From Streptomyces antibioticus (GTDB taxonomy: Bacteria > Actinomycetota > Actinomycetes > Streptomycetales > Streptomycetaceae): 64,000 bases of DNA. The number at the start of each line of letters is the position of its first letter. Within the stretch, counting starts at the first letter, position 1. Of this stretch, positions 25,816-34,404 are shown piece by piece. The position numbers and the translations under genes are program-made. The notes under the pieces are model-generated. The model was not told the origin of the DNA. It did no database searches and saw only the letters and a program-made list of their open reading frames with translations. The stretch covers positions 868,001 to 932,000 of the forward strand of contig NZ_CM007717.1 in assembly GCF_002019855.1 (NCBI RefSeq). The letters are read 5' to 3'.

Positions 25816-27596
25816 CCGCCGAGTCCGCTCAGTCCGGTGGGCACGTGCATCGTCTTCACGGTCTTGCCGCCGCCGACGTACATGTGGACGCCGCAGGGCA
25901 GACAGGGGTCGAAGCTGCGGACGGCCCGCATGATGTCGATGCCCTTGAAGTTCTCCGGGGAGTTCTCCTCGAAGATCGGGGTGTTCTGCACGGCGTCCTC
26001 GTACGGTCCCGGGGTGCCGTAGGAGTCGCGGACGCTGGCGTTCCACGGGGTCGGCGGGTACGGGTGGTAGTTGGCGATCTTGCCGTCGCGGATGACCATG
26101 TGGTGGGAGAGGACGCCGCGTACGGCCTCGGTGAAGCCGCAGCCGATGCTCTCGTCGGGGACCTCGAACTTCTCCCAGGTCTGGGTGCGTCCGGCGCGGA
26201 CCTCCTCGAGGCCCTTCTCCGCGAAGTGCAGGGCGACGGCGGCGGCGTACGCCTGGAAGTAGGTGCGCGCCCGGTTGCGTTCCAGGGCGTTGGACCACTT
26301 CGGGATCTTCCACTCGAAGGTGGTCTCCGGCTTGGTCAGGGTGCGCGGCAGGTTGATGACGACGCTGTGGCCGGTGGCCTTGACGTAGCCGACGTCGACG
26401 AGCCCGGACAGGGCGGTGGACCACAGGCGGGCGATGGGGCCGCCGCCGGTGTCGAGGGCGAGGTGCTCCTTGCCGTCGAACCAGCGGGGCGACATGACCC
26501 AGCTGTACTTGTCGTCGAAGTTCCGCTTCTGCGGGGCGGGGATGGTGTGCTGGTTCCACGGGTGGCGCGGGTCCACCGGGTTGCCGAGCGGGTCCTGGGT
26601 GACGAACTGCTCCTGGCCCTGCCAGTCCTCGTAGTAGGAGCTGCCGAGCAGGATGCGGATGCCGAGGTTGATCTCGGTGAGGTCGTTGGTGACGAGCTTG
26701 CCGTCGACGACGACACCGGGGGTGACGAACATCCGCCGGCCCCAGTCCGTCATGTTGGCGTAGGTGAAGTCGCAGTACTCGGGGTCGTTGAGCGCGCCCC
26801 AGCAGCCGAGCAGGACGCGGCGGCGGCCGACCTCCTCGTAGCCGGGCAGGGCCTCGTAGAAGAAGTCGAACAGGTCGTCGTGGAGGGGGACGACCCGCTT
26901 CATGAACTCCACGTACCGCATGAGGCGGCTCAGGTAGTCGGTGAAGAGCTGGACGGAGGCGATGGTGCCGACGCCGCCCGGGTAGAGGGTGGAGGGGTGC
27001 ACATGGCGGCCCTCCATGAGACAGAACATCTCGCGCGTGTACCGGCTGACCTGGAGGGCCTCGCGGTAGAACTCGCCCTCCAGGGGGTTCAGCGAGCGCA
27101 TGATGTCGGCGATGGTGCGGTAGCCGTGCTCGGCGGCGTGCGGGGCCTCGGTGCGCTCGGCGAGTTCGAGCACACCGGGGTTGGTCTCCTTGACCATCTT
27201 TTCGCAGTAGTCGACCCCGACCAGGTTCTCCTGGAAGATGTTGTGGTCGAACATGTACTCCGCGGACTCGCCGAGGTTGATGATCCACTCCCCGAGGTGC
27301 GGGGGCTTCACGCCGTACGCCATGTTCTGCGCGTACACCGAGCACGTGGCGTGGTTGTCGCCGCAGATCCCGCAGATGCGGCTGGTGATGAAGTGGGCGT
27401 CGCGAGGGTCCTTGCCGCGCATGAAGACGCTGTAGCCGCGGAAGACGGACGAGGTGCTGTAGCACTCCGCGACCCGCTTCTGCTTGAAGTCGATCTTCGT
27501 GTGGATGCCCAGGGAGCCCACGATCCGGGTGATCGGGTCCCAGGCCATCTCCACCAGGCCGCTGCCGTCGCCGGCCGCCTTCGTGCTCGCTGCCAT
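25812..27596 (-). CDS. hhyL: [NiFe]-hydrogenase large subunit, actinobacterial high-affinity type
   Basis: The 594-residue catalytic subunit holds the NiFe(CN)2CO centre that splits H2. The L1 motif RICGICGDNHATC gives ligands Cys75 and Cys78. The L2 motif DPCLPCGVH gives Cys565 and Cys568. After His571 there is a 23-residue extension, the substrate of the protease encoded at 21860. The L1/L2 forms and gene company fit group 1h (group 5) hydrogenases, which oxidise atmospheric H2. The ATG is at 27596. A 178-nt gap with a 50-bp tandem repeat separates it from the small-subunit gene, while the next gene overlaps its stop by 4 nt. Confidence 0.96.
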   Translation of the reverse strand: MAASTKAAGDGSGLVEMAWDPITRIVGSLGIHTKIDFKQKRVAECYSTSSVFRGYSVFMRGKDPRDAHFITSRICGICGDNHATCSVYAQNMAYGVKPPHLGEWIINLGESAEYMFDHNIFQENLVGVDYCEKMVKETNPGVLELAERTEAPHAAEHGYRTIADIMRSLNPLEGEFYREALQVSRYTREMFCLMEGRHVHPSTLYPGGVGTIASVQLFTDYLSRLMRYVEFMKRVVPLHDDLFDFFYEALPGYEEVGRRRVLLGCWGALNDPEYCDFTYANMTDWGRRMFVTPGVVVDGKLVTNDLTEINLGIRILLGSSYYEDWQGQEQFVTQDPLGNPVDPRHPWNQHTIPAPQKRNFDDKYSWVMSPRWFDGKEHLALDTGGGPIARLWSTALSGLVDVGYVKATGHSVVINLPRTLTKPETTFEWKIPKWSNALERNRARTYFQAYAAAVALHFAEKGLEEVRAGRTQTWEKFEVPDESIGCGFTEAVRGVLSHHMVIRDGKIANYHPYPPTPWNASVRDSYGTPGPYEDAVQNTPIFEENSPENFKGIDIMRAVRSFDPCLPCGVHMYVGGGKTVKTMHVPTGLSGLGG

Positions 27597-27650
27597 CTCT
27601 GTGCCGTGCCCTTCGTTGCGGGAAGTCGTGCGGGTGGGGGTGCGGAGGGG

Positions 27651-27758
27651 GTGCGGATGGGGGTGCGGATGGGTGAGGTCGCGCGGAACCTGCCGGTGGG
27701 GTGCGGATGGGGGTGCGGATGGGTGAGGTCGCGCGGAACCTGCCGGTGGGGTGCGGAT
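27651..27758. repeat. 50-bp perfect tandem repeat between hydrogenase subunit genes
   Basis: Bases 27651-27700 and 27701-27750 are identical 50-mers, followed by an 8-nt third partial copy (27751-27758). Each unit itself contains two GTGCGGATGG-type blocks, and degenerate blocks precede it (27630-27650). In the mRNA (minus strand) the unit is C-rich with few G runs. It fills most of the gap between hhyS and hhyL. Confidence 0.92.
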
Positions 27759-27774
27759 CAGGGGCGACGGGCCG

Positions 27775-28863
<1,089 letters not shown>

Positions 28864-28871
28864 GGGGACCG

Positions 28872-28884
28872 CCTCCTGGGGAGG
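28872..28884. promoter_or_regulatory. Possible Shine-Dalgarno-masking hairpin before hhyS
   Basis: On the mRNA strand CCTCC is followed after 3 nt by GGAGG, the ribosome site of the small-subunit gene, so the site can pair with a perfect anti-sequence directly upstream. A further small dyad, GCCGG/CCGGC, lies at 28908-28920. The stem is only 5 bp, so the effect may be modest. Confidence 0.4.
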
Positions 28885-28945
28885 TTTGGGATGAAAGACT
28901 TGGTTTCGCCGGTATCCGGCATTTCGACCCTCGACGTTCTTGGTA

Positions 28946-30730
28946 TCAGCCGTGGGGGCGCGACGGGACGCCATGGGGGGCCGTTCCGGTGAATCTGCCG
29001 CCGGAGGGGTTCGAGGAGGTTTGAGACGCCGGGGAGACGAAACGGGCGAGATGCGGCGGGGTCGCGTCAGGGCGCCGCTTGGTGACGAAGGCGTGACGGA
29101 GGGTGTGGTACGGCGCGGCCGGGTCGTCGAAGGTCGCGCGCATCCGGGTCAGCTCGGCCTCGCGGACGGCGGCCAGCGGGGTCTCGGCCTCGCGGCGCTG
29201 CTGTTCCGTCTTCTTCGCGGTGATCCGGGCCGCCGTCGCCGGGCGGGACGCCAGGTGGGCCGCCAGGGCGCCGGTCTCGGCGGCGAACGCGCCGGGCGCG
29301 CAGTCCAGGACCCGGTCGACGAGCCCCAGCCGCAGGGCGCCGGCCGCGCTCACGGGCAGCGCCCGGTCCATGAGCCGCTCGGCCGCCGCCGGGCCGACCC
29401 TGCGGGGCAGGGTGTGGGTCCAGTACTCGGAGCCGTAGAGCCCCATGAGGCGGTAGTGCGGGTTCAGCACGGCTCCGGCGCGGCACCACACCTCGTCGGC
29501 GGCCAGGGCGAGCATCACCCCGCCGGCGGCGGCGTTGCCCGCGACGGCCGCGACCACCAGCCGGTCCGTGGTCGTCAGGACGGCCTCGACCAGGTCGTCG
29601 ATGGCCTCGATGTTCGCCCGGGACTCGGCGGCGGAGTCGGCGGCGGCCTCGATGACGTTGAGGTGGATGCCGTTGGAGAAGAAGTCCCGCTCGCCGCCGA
29701 GCAGCAGCACCGAGGTGGGGCGGGCGCACGCCTCCCGGTAGGCGGCGAGCAGACGACGGCAGCGGTCGGTGCTCATGGCGCCGCCGGGGAAGGACCAGGA
29801 GAGCCGGCCGACGGCGCCGTCCTCCCGGTAGCGGATGTCCGCCCAGGACGACGGGTCGCCGTCGTCGGGCAGTCCGGGCAGGACGGGCGGGGCGTGCTCG
29901 GGCAGCGGGGGCAGCAGGTCGCCGAGGGCGAGGACGGCGGGCAGCTTGAAGGTGGGCGGACCACCGGGCAGCCGCCGGGCGCGCACCTCGGGGATCCATA
30001 CCGCGCCGTCCGCGGTCGCCCGGCAGACCGCCCCGGCCCGGGTGGCCAGCAGCTCGCCCGGACGCCCGCGCAGTACGCCCTCGGGGTGGCCTCCGTGCAG
30101 ATACCACTCCGCGCCGAGCAGCTCGTCCAGCACACCCGGCTGCGAGTCGGCCGCCCGCAGTTTGCGCACGACGGTCGCGGTGGGGTCGGCGGCCCAGTCG
30201 ATCCGCCGCACGCCCTGGCCGAGATACGGCCGCACCCGCACGGCCGTGCCGTCCTGCGGCCGGGGCGCGTAGCTCCCGTCGGCGAAGCGCGCCACCGCGA
30301 CCAGGACGGCGGCAAGCGCGGCGTCGGCGATCTCCCCGCGGTACAGGTCGCTCTTGGCCACCGGAGGCACCCGGCAGGGCATGGTCGCCCACACGTCCCC
30401 GGCGTCCATCTCCGCGTCGGCCTGGAGCACGGTGACGCCCCACTCCTCGGCCCCGTCATGGATCGCCCAGTCCAGCGAGGACGGCCCCCGGTCGCCGGGC
30501 GGCCCCGGATGCACGATCAGACAGGTGTACGCCGACCACACCTCTTCGGGGATCGCCGTACGCAGCATCGGCGCGACGACGAGCTGCGGATCGTGCCGGC
30601 GCACGGCCTCCGTCAACGCCCCTTCCGCCAGGGCGAGTTCCACGGCCACGGCATGACCGCGGTCGCGCAGTTCGGCGTGGACGCGCTGGGTGAGGCTGTT
30701 GAACGCACTGGCGACGAGCAGAATCCGCAC
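28946..30730 (-). CDS. hypX: HypX, CO-ligand synthesis protein for [NiFe] hydrogenase
   Basis: HypX takes the formyl group of N10-formyl-THF through formyl-CoA to CO, supplying the active-site carbonyl in aerobes. The 594-residue protein has the two expected halves. The N-terminal formyltransferase-like domain (about 1-270) includes HPGPPGDRGPSSLDWAI. A crotonase/enoyl-CoA-hydratase-like domain (about 275-545) includes GNAAAGGVMLALAADEVW and GLYGSEYWT. The GTG at 30730 begins the first beta strand. It is 82 nt upstream of hhyS on the same strand, consistent with a hydrogenase that matures in air. Confidence 0.93.
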   Translation of the reverse strand: MRILLVASAFNSLTQRVHAELRDRGHAVAVELALAEGALTEAVRRHDPQLVVAPMLRTAIPEEVWSAYTCLIVHPGPPGDRGPSSLDWAIHDGAEEWGVTVLQADAEMDAGDVWATMPCRVPPVAKSDLYRGEIADAALAAVLVAVARFADGSYAPRPQDGTAVRVRPYLGQGVRRIDWAADPTATVVRKLRAADSQPGVLDELLGAEWYLHGGHPEGVLRGRPGELLATRAGAVCRATADGAVWIPEVRARRLPGGPPTFKLPAVLALGDLLPPLPEHAPPVLPGLPDDGDPSSWADIRYREDGAVGRLSWSFPGGAMSTDRCRRLLAAYREACARPTSVLLLGGERDFFSNGIHLNVIEAAADSAAESRANIEAIDDLVEAVLTTTDRLVVAAVAGNAAAGGVMLALAADEVWCRAGAVLNPHYRLMGLYGSEYWTHTLPRRVGPAAAERLMDRALPVSAAGALRLGLVDRVLDCAPGAFAAETGALAAHLASRPATAARITAKKTEQQRREAETPLAAVREAELTRMRATFDDPAAPYHTLRHAFVTKRRPDATPPHLARFVSPASQTSSNPSGGRFTGTAPHGVPSRPHG

Positions 30731-30875
30731 GACGACCCCGTCCGGACGAAGGACCTGCCGGGACACCCCGGCCGCCTGAGATCCTCAACCGCGGCGGGGC
30801 GCCGCCCCTGGAGACAGACGGCGGGGTCATCCGAAAGCGCGGAGGACTCGGCCGTCCGGGCTCATCGGAGCGCCG

Positions 30876-31136
30876 TCACCCCGGTGGGCGGAGGCCCGTG
30901 GTCAGGCGTTGCCAGAAGGTGCGGGTGGCGCCGAAGTGGGTCTCGTGGGTCCAGATGTGGGTGCAGGACGGGCACTGGAGGTGCAGCAGGCTGCCGGTGT
31001 TGGACAGGAGGTAGCGCCAGTGCGTGGAGCAGCTACGGCCCGCGGCGCACGGGTCGCAGCCCTGCCGGTCGTCGCAGTTCGGGCAGGCCACCCAGGCGCG
31101 GCGGCCGATGTCGGCCTGCGGGTCAAGCGGCAGCAT
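30876..31136 (-). CDS. Small Cys-rich zinc-ribbon-like protein
   Basis: An 86-residue protein of unknown function. It has CPNC (about 19-22), CDPC, a CSTHW segment and CPSC (about 55-58), enough for one or two zinc or iron-sulfur sites. The C-terminal part has the aromatic stretch IWTHETHFGATRTFW. The ATG at 31136 lies inside the end of the preceding gene (14-nt overlap), so translation is coupled. It precedes hypX by 145 nt. Placement suggests a hydrogenase accessory or redox role; no direct evidence. Confidence 0.78.
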   Translation of the reverse strand: MLPLDPQADIGRRAWVACPNCDDRQGCDPCAAGRSCSTHWRYLLSNTGSLLHLQCPSCTHIWTHETHFGATRTFWQRLTTGLRPPG

Positions 31137-31383
31137 GGCCGTCGTCCGCTCGCGGGGGCAGCACACCGGCCGCGACCAGCTCGTCGTAGAGCCGCTGCTG
31201 ATCGGCGTCGAGGCCGGAGTACAGCAGGGCGTACGCCTGCTGCTCGCCGCGGAGGGCCTCGCCGGGGTCCCAGTCGGGGCCGAGGGCGTCCAGGACATGC
31301 GCCCGCCGGAGCAGTTCGTGCGCGCTCAGGTCCACGTCGAAGCCGGCCGGTTCGGTGGGGAAGGTGGGGCCATGGGAGGACAT
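31123..31383 (-). CDS. Small DUF6400-like protein
   Basis: An 86-residue acidic, helical protein resembling DUF6400 (LSAHELLRRAHVLDALGPDW is the best-preserved part). No signal or membrane segment. The ATG at 31383 is seven nt from a -10 box, so the mRNA is predicted to be leaderless. The last 14 nt overlap the zinc-ribbon gene. It is the first gene behind a promoter with an iron-box-like dyad and may head the hydrogenase transcript. Confidence 0.78.
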   Translation of the reverse strand: MSSHGPTFPTEPAGFDVDLSAHELLRRAHVLDALGPDWDPGEALRGEQQAYALLYSGLDADQQRLYDELVAAGVLPPRADDGHAAA

Positions 31384-31390
31384 GCGACCG

Positions 31391-31420
31391 AACGTAGGTA
31401 ACCCTTACCTGCCGAGGCAA
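31391..31420 (-). promoter_or_regulatory. Promoter with iron-box-like operator
   Basis: Reading the minus strand: -35 TTGCCT (31415-31420), an 18-nt spacer, -10 TACGTT (31391-31396), then 7 nt to the ATG at 31383. Within the spacer lies the perfect dyad AGGTAA-N3-TTACCT (31396-31410). The surrounding 19-mer (31394-31412) agrees with the DtxR/IdeR/DmdR iron-box consensus TWAGGTWAGSCTWACCTWA at 15 positions by my count. Such a site would let a metal-dependent repressor block the promoter. The binding protein is inferred. Confidence 0.7.
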
Positions 31421-31468
31421 GAGCAGGTGGGGGAAGTCACAGGTGCCACAGGTGTCCCGGGGGCCGGT

Positions 31469-32575
31469 TCAGGCGGCGGTGTAGCCGAGCTGCCGTCGCA
31501 TGTACGGCGTCATGAGCGTCCGCGCCTTCGCCAGGACGGCGGTGCGGCCGCCGAGGACGGCGGTGTCGCCGCCCGGCACCGGCAGCACGGTCAGTCCGTC
31601 GGCCTGGCCGAAGGGCACGATGATCGGGGTGCGCTCGGCGGGGCGGTAGCGGCGGGGCTCCCTGCGGTGCCGGGGCGTGCCGCGCAGATGGGCGCGGATG
31701 TTGTGGGCGGCCAGGTCGGCCTGGGCGTGCGCGGCGGGGGTGATCTTGAGGGCGGTGGCGTCGTTGACGTCGCCGACCGCGTACACGTCCGGCCGGCCGT
31801 CGACCCGGAGCGTGGGGTCGACCTTGACGTGCCCGGCCGCGTTCAGCCAGCCGCCGAGCCCGGCAAGGCGCAGCCAGAGCGTGTTGGGGGTGGTGCCGGT
31901 CGCCCAGAAGGAGAGGTCCGCGTGGACGAGGCCGCCGTGCGCGTCGCGGTAGGTGCCGAAGTCGTTGCCGGGGGACATGAACGCGTCGAGCAGGACCTCG
32001 ACGTCGTGGGACTCCAGCCAGGCCAGGGCCCTGCGTCCGGCCCGCTCGCTGCCGGTGGAGTTGAGCAGCGCGGACCCGGCGTGCGCGAGGGTGACCCGGG
32101 CGTCGGGTCTGGCCAGCCGTATCTCGGCGCCGAGTTCGACCCCGGAGGGTCCGCCGCCGACGACGAGGACGTGCTCGGCGGTGGCGACCTTGCGCTGATG
32201 CGAGGCGAACGACTTCATCGCCTCCGCGGTGGTCGCGCCGCTGAACCGGGCCGGTTCGGGGTAGTCGGCGCCGGTGGCGATCACCACGACGTCGTACGGC
32301 AGTTGCTCCCCCGTCGCCAGCACGACCTGGCGCCGCTCGGTGTCGATGCGCAGCGCCTTGCCCACGACGACACGGCCGTTGCGCAGGAGCCGGTCGTAGG
32401 GGATGAAGGGGGTCGCCGACCATTCGGGGCGCACCCCGGCCCGCAGGGCGGCGACCCGGTGGAAGAAGACGTCCTTGCGGTCCACGACGGTGACCCGCGC
32501 GGCCGCGTCCAGCCGCCTGGCCAGCCTCACCCCCGCGTATCCGCCGCCGATCACCACTACTTCGCCGTCGCGCAC
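31469..32575 (-). CDS. NDH-2/FSP1-like FAD-dependent NAD(P)H oxidoreductase
   Basis: A 368-residue two-dinucleotide-domain flavoprotein. The FAD motif VVVIGGGYAGVRLARRL is at the N terminus, the NAD(P) motif HVLVVGGGPSGVELGAEI in the middle, and the second FAD segment VYAVGDVNDAT near 265. There is no membrane helix; NDH-2 and FSP1/AIFM2 relatives bind membranes peripherally and reduce quinones. The GTG at 32575 has a GGAG site. It lies just upstream of the hydrogenase block on the same strand, so it is a candidate electron-transfer partner, though the promoter at 31.4 kb separates it. Confidence 0.85.
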   Translation of the reverse strand: MRDGEVVVIGGGYAGVRLARRLDAAARVTVVDRKDVFFHRVAALRAGVRPEWSATPFIPYDRLLRNGRVVVGKALRIDTERRQVVLATGEQLPYDVVVIATGADYPEPARFSGATTAEAMKSFASHQRKVATAEHVLVVGGGPSGVELGAEIRLARPDARVTLAHAGSALLNSTGSERAGRRALAWLESHDVEVLLDAFMSPGNDFGTYRDAHGGLVHADLSFWATGTTPNTLWLRLAGLGGWLNAAGHVKVDPTLRVDGRPDVYAVGDVNDATALKITPAAHAQADLAAHNIRAHLRGTPRHRREPRRYRPAERTPIIVPFGQADGLTVLPVPGGDTAVLGGRTAVLAKARTLMTPYMRRQLGYTAA

Positions 32576-32695
32576 GCACGTCTCCTGCCGGCCTCGGGAT
32601 GGGTGGCGACGAGCGTAGCGATTGAAGTTTGAAGTGCGCAGGGGTTGGTGTGGGAATTCTGTGAAGTGCCGTACGGAATATGGCCGTTCGGCCGG

Positions 32696-33112
32696 TCAGG
32701 ACACGACACCACCGACGCTGGCGACCCACACACGCAGGGGCGGAAGACCGGGGCCGTCGCCGTCCAGGAAGCCCGCGACGATCGGCTCCAGCTCGCGCGT
32801 CGGCACGTGGTTGCTCCGGAACGGCAGCTCCTGAGCCGTCACCGACCCCACGCAACAACGGAGTTGACCGGCTTGCTCGTCATGCCACACGTAGAAGGTG
32901 GCCGCCCCCGTGAAGCCCAGCGCACGGATCCGGATCCGCAGGGCCGCCGCGACGCCCTCAAGTGCGGTCACCACCTCGGACACGGTCAGCGACCGCCGCT
33001 CCTCGTCGCCCGTGCCCAGCCACCAGGTGTTGGTGTCCAGCTCCGCCTGGTGATCGGAGGGGTCCAACAGCATGGGTTCCTGGGCGACTTCGGCGATCCA
33101 CGTCAACAGCAC
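32696..33112 (-). CDS. Hypothetical protein (about 138 aa)
   Basis: A small soluble protein that I do not recognise. It has an aromatic patch NTWWLGTGDE and a predicted helix VVTALEGVAAALRIRIRAL, and ends with a beta-rich segment. The start is uncertain: the frame stays open upstream to 33370 with an apparently conserved stretch, but the first usable start I see is GTG at 33112 (ATG 33073 is another). It follows the NUDIX gene by 55 nt and may be cotranscribed. Confidence 0.6.
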   Translation of the reverse strand: MLLTWIAEVAQEPMLLDPSDHQAELDTNTWWLGTGDEERRSLTVSEVVTALEGVAAALRIRIRALGFTGAATFYVWHDEQAGQLRCCVGSVTAQELPFRSNHVPTRELEPIVAGFLDGDGPGLPPLRVWVASVGGVVS

Positions 33113-33167
33113 GCCCGTAGTGTCGCAGCGGGAACTGATCCAGTGCCCACTCTCCTGCGCTTTGTTC

Positions 33168-33650
33168 TCAGACTTCAGTCTCGGTGGTCTCGAACCAGGC
33201 GGGTTCGTCGGACAGGGCCTGCTTGATCCGGAACACCTGGCGTTCCCGCATGGGCGGCAGGGCGTCCACGGAGAACCAGCCGACCTCGACCGACTCGTCG
33301 TCGTTGACGCGCGCCTCTCCGCCGACGGCCCGGCAGCGGAACGTGACGTCCATGAACTGGCACTGGTCACCGTTGGGGTACTCGACGCGCCTGCCCGACC
33401 GGATCAGCGCGATGCGCTCGGGGACGCAGCGCACGCCGGTCTCCTCGTACACCTCCCGCACGGCACAGTCCGCGGGCTGCTCACCGGGATCGGGGATCCC
33501 CGAGATCACACACCACTCGAGATTGTCGGCCCGCTTCCCCAGCAACACCCGCCCCGCCCCGTCGACCACAACGGCACTCACACCAGGCAGCCACAACAAC
33601 TGATGACCGGCGGAGGCCCGAATCTCGGTGATGAACTCAGGAGTAGGCAT
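33168..33650 (-). CDS. NUDIX hydrolase
   Basis: A 160-residue cytosolic pyrophosphohydrolase-type protein. The NUDIX box is complete: G, five residues, E, seven residues, then REVYEETGV (about 50-72), which binds the catalytic metals. It resembles MutT-like house-cleaning enzymes of Streptomyces; the substrate cannot be predicted. The ATG is at 33650. Confidence 0.93.
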   Translation of the reverse strand: MPTPEFITEIRASAGHQLLWLPGVSAVVVDGAGRVLLGKRADNLEWCVISGIPDPGEQPADCAVREVYEETGVRCVPERIALIRSGRRVEYPNGDQCQFMDVTFRCRAVGGEARVNDDESVEVGWFSVDALPPMRERQVFRIKQALSDEPAWFETTETEV

Positions 33651-34404
33651 ACACCGACCCTAACGGTCCACTCCGGGTTCACCGGAAGGCGCACATGGGG
33701 GGAGGAGGGGGCACGGCGAGGGCAAGGCGCCTGGTGGGCGGGGCGGGCGCGCTGCTCGCTCTCTCCCCGGCCATGTACCGAGCGGCGCCCGACAAGCCGC
33801 GCATTGGGACGCGGCGGAGTGCCGGACCGTCCCCCCCCCGGCGCGACGCCGACAGGGGCGGACCGCTCCGACGCATGGCGGTCCTCCTACGGCAAGCAAC
33901 TTGCGGTGGCGGCCGAACGGCCAGATGGCGAACAGCGTCGGACAGCGGACGGTGCACCGAGCTGCGCGCCCACGTGCGCCGCGGAGCGGAATGGAGCGCC
34001 CGCACCCGGCACGGCAGGCCGGGCGGCAGAGCCTTGGGCAGGTGCCAGGCTGGTTGAGCAGGAGCGGAATGCGCCCCGTCCGGGCACCAGCCCGCTAGCC
34101 TCACGGACCCGGCATCACCCCCGGCCCAGGCCCCATGTCCTGGAACTTGGAGGGCGTTGGCTAGGGCCGCAGCCGGAGACCTGAAGCCGGGGGCCGTGGC
34201 CGCAAGCCACGGACCGGCCGGGAAGCCGGGAAGCCGGGAGGCGTCACCAGGGCGATGCACGTCGGGAGCAGGCCACCGCCGTGATCAATCAGCGCATGCC
34301 CCCTCCCGCCAAGACCTCAACAGGCAAGGGTGCCGACGGCCAGCGACCAGGCGCCGCAGGCCGTGGGCCGGGCTGCAGTCGGCGGTCGGCACCCGGCGAG
34401 GCGG
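33651..34404. other. 754-nt stretch without a convincing gene
   Basis: Reading frames here have no family resemblance and lack the third-position bias of neighbouring genes. Visible items are a nine-C run near 33832, a 7-bp hairpin CCGTGGC/GCCACGG around 34190-34210, and a short AAGCCGGG direct repeat at 34223-34238. It could be decayed coding DNA; I cannot identify the source. Confidence 0.6.

Noticed and set aside
27651..27758. CRISPR array
   Set aside because: The 50-bp units are directly adjacent without spacers, only two copies exist, and no cas gene is present.
33695..34057. Candidate plus-strand gene in the gene-free patch
   Set aside because: Very Arg/Gly-rich with no known pattern, no ribosome site and no codon bias; other frames look equally random.
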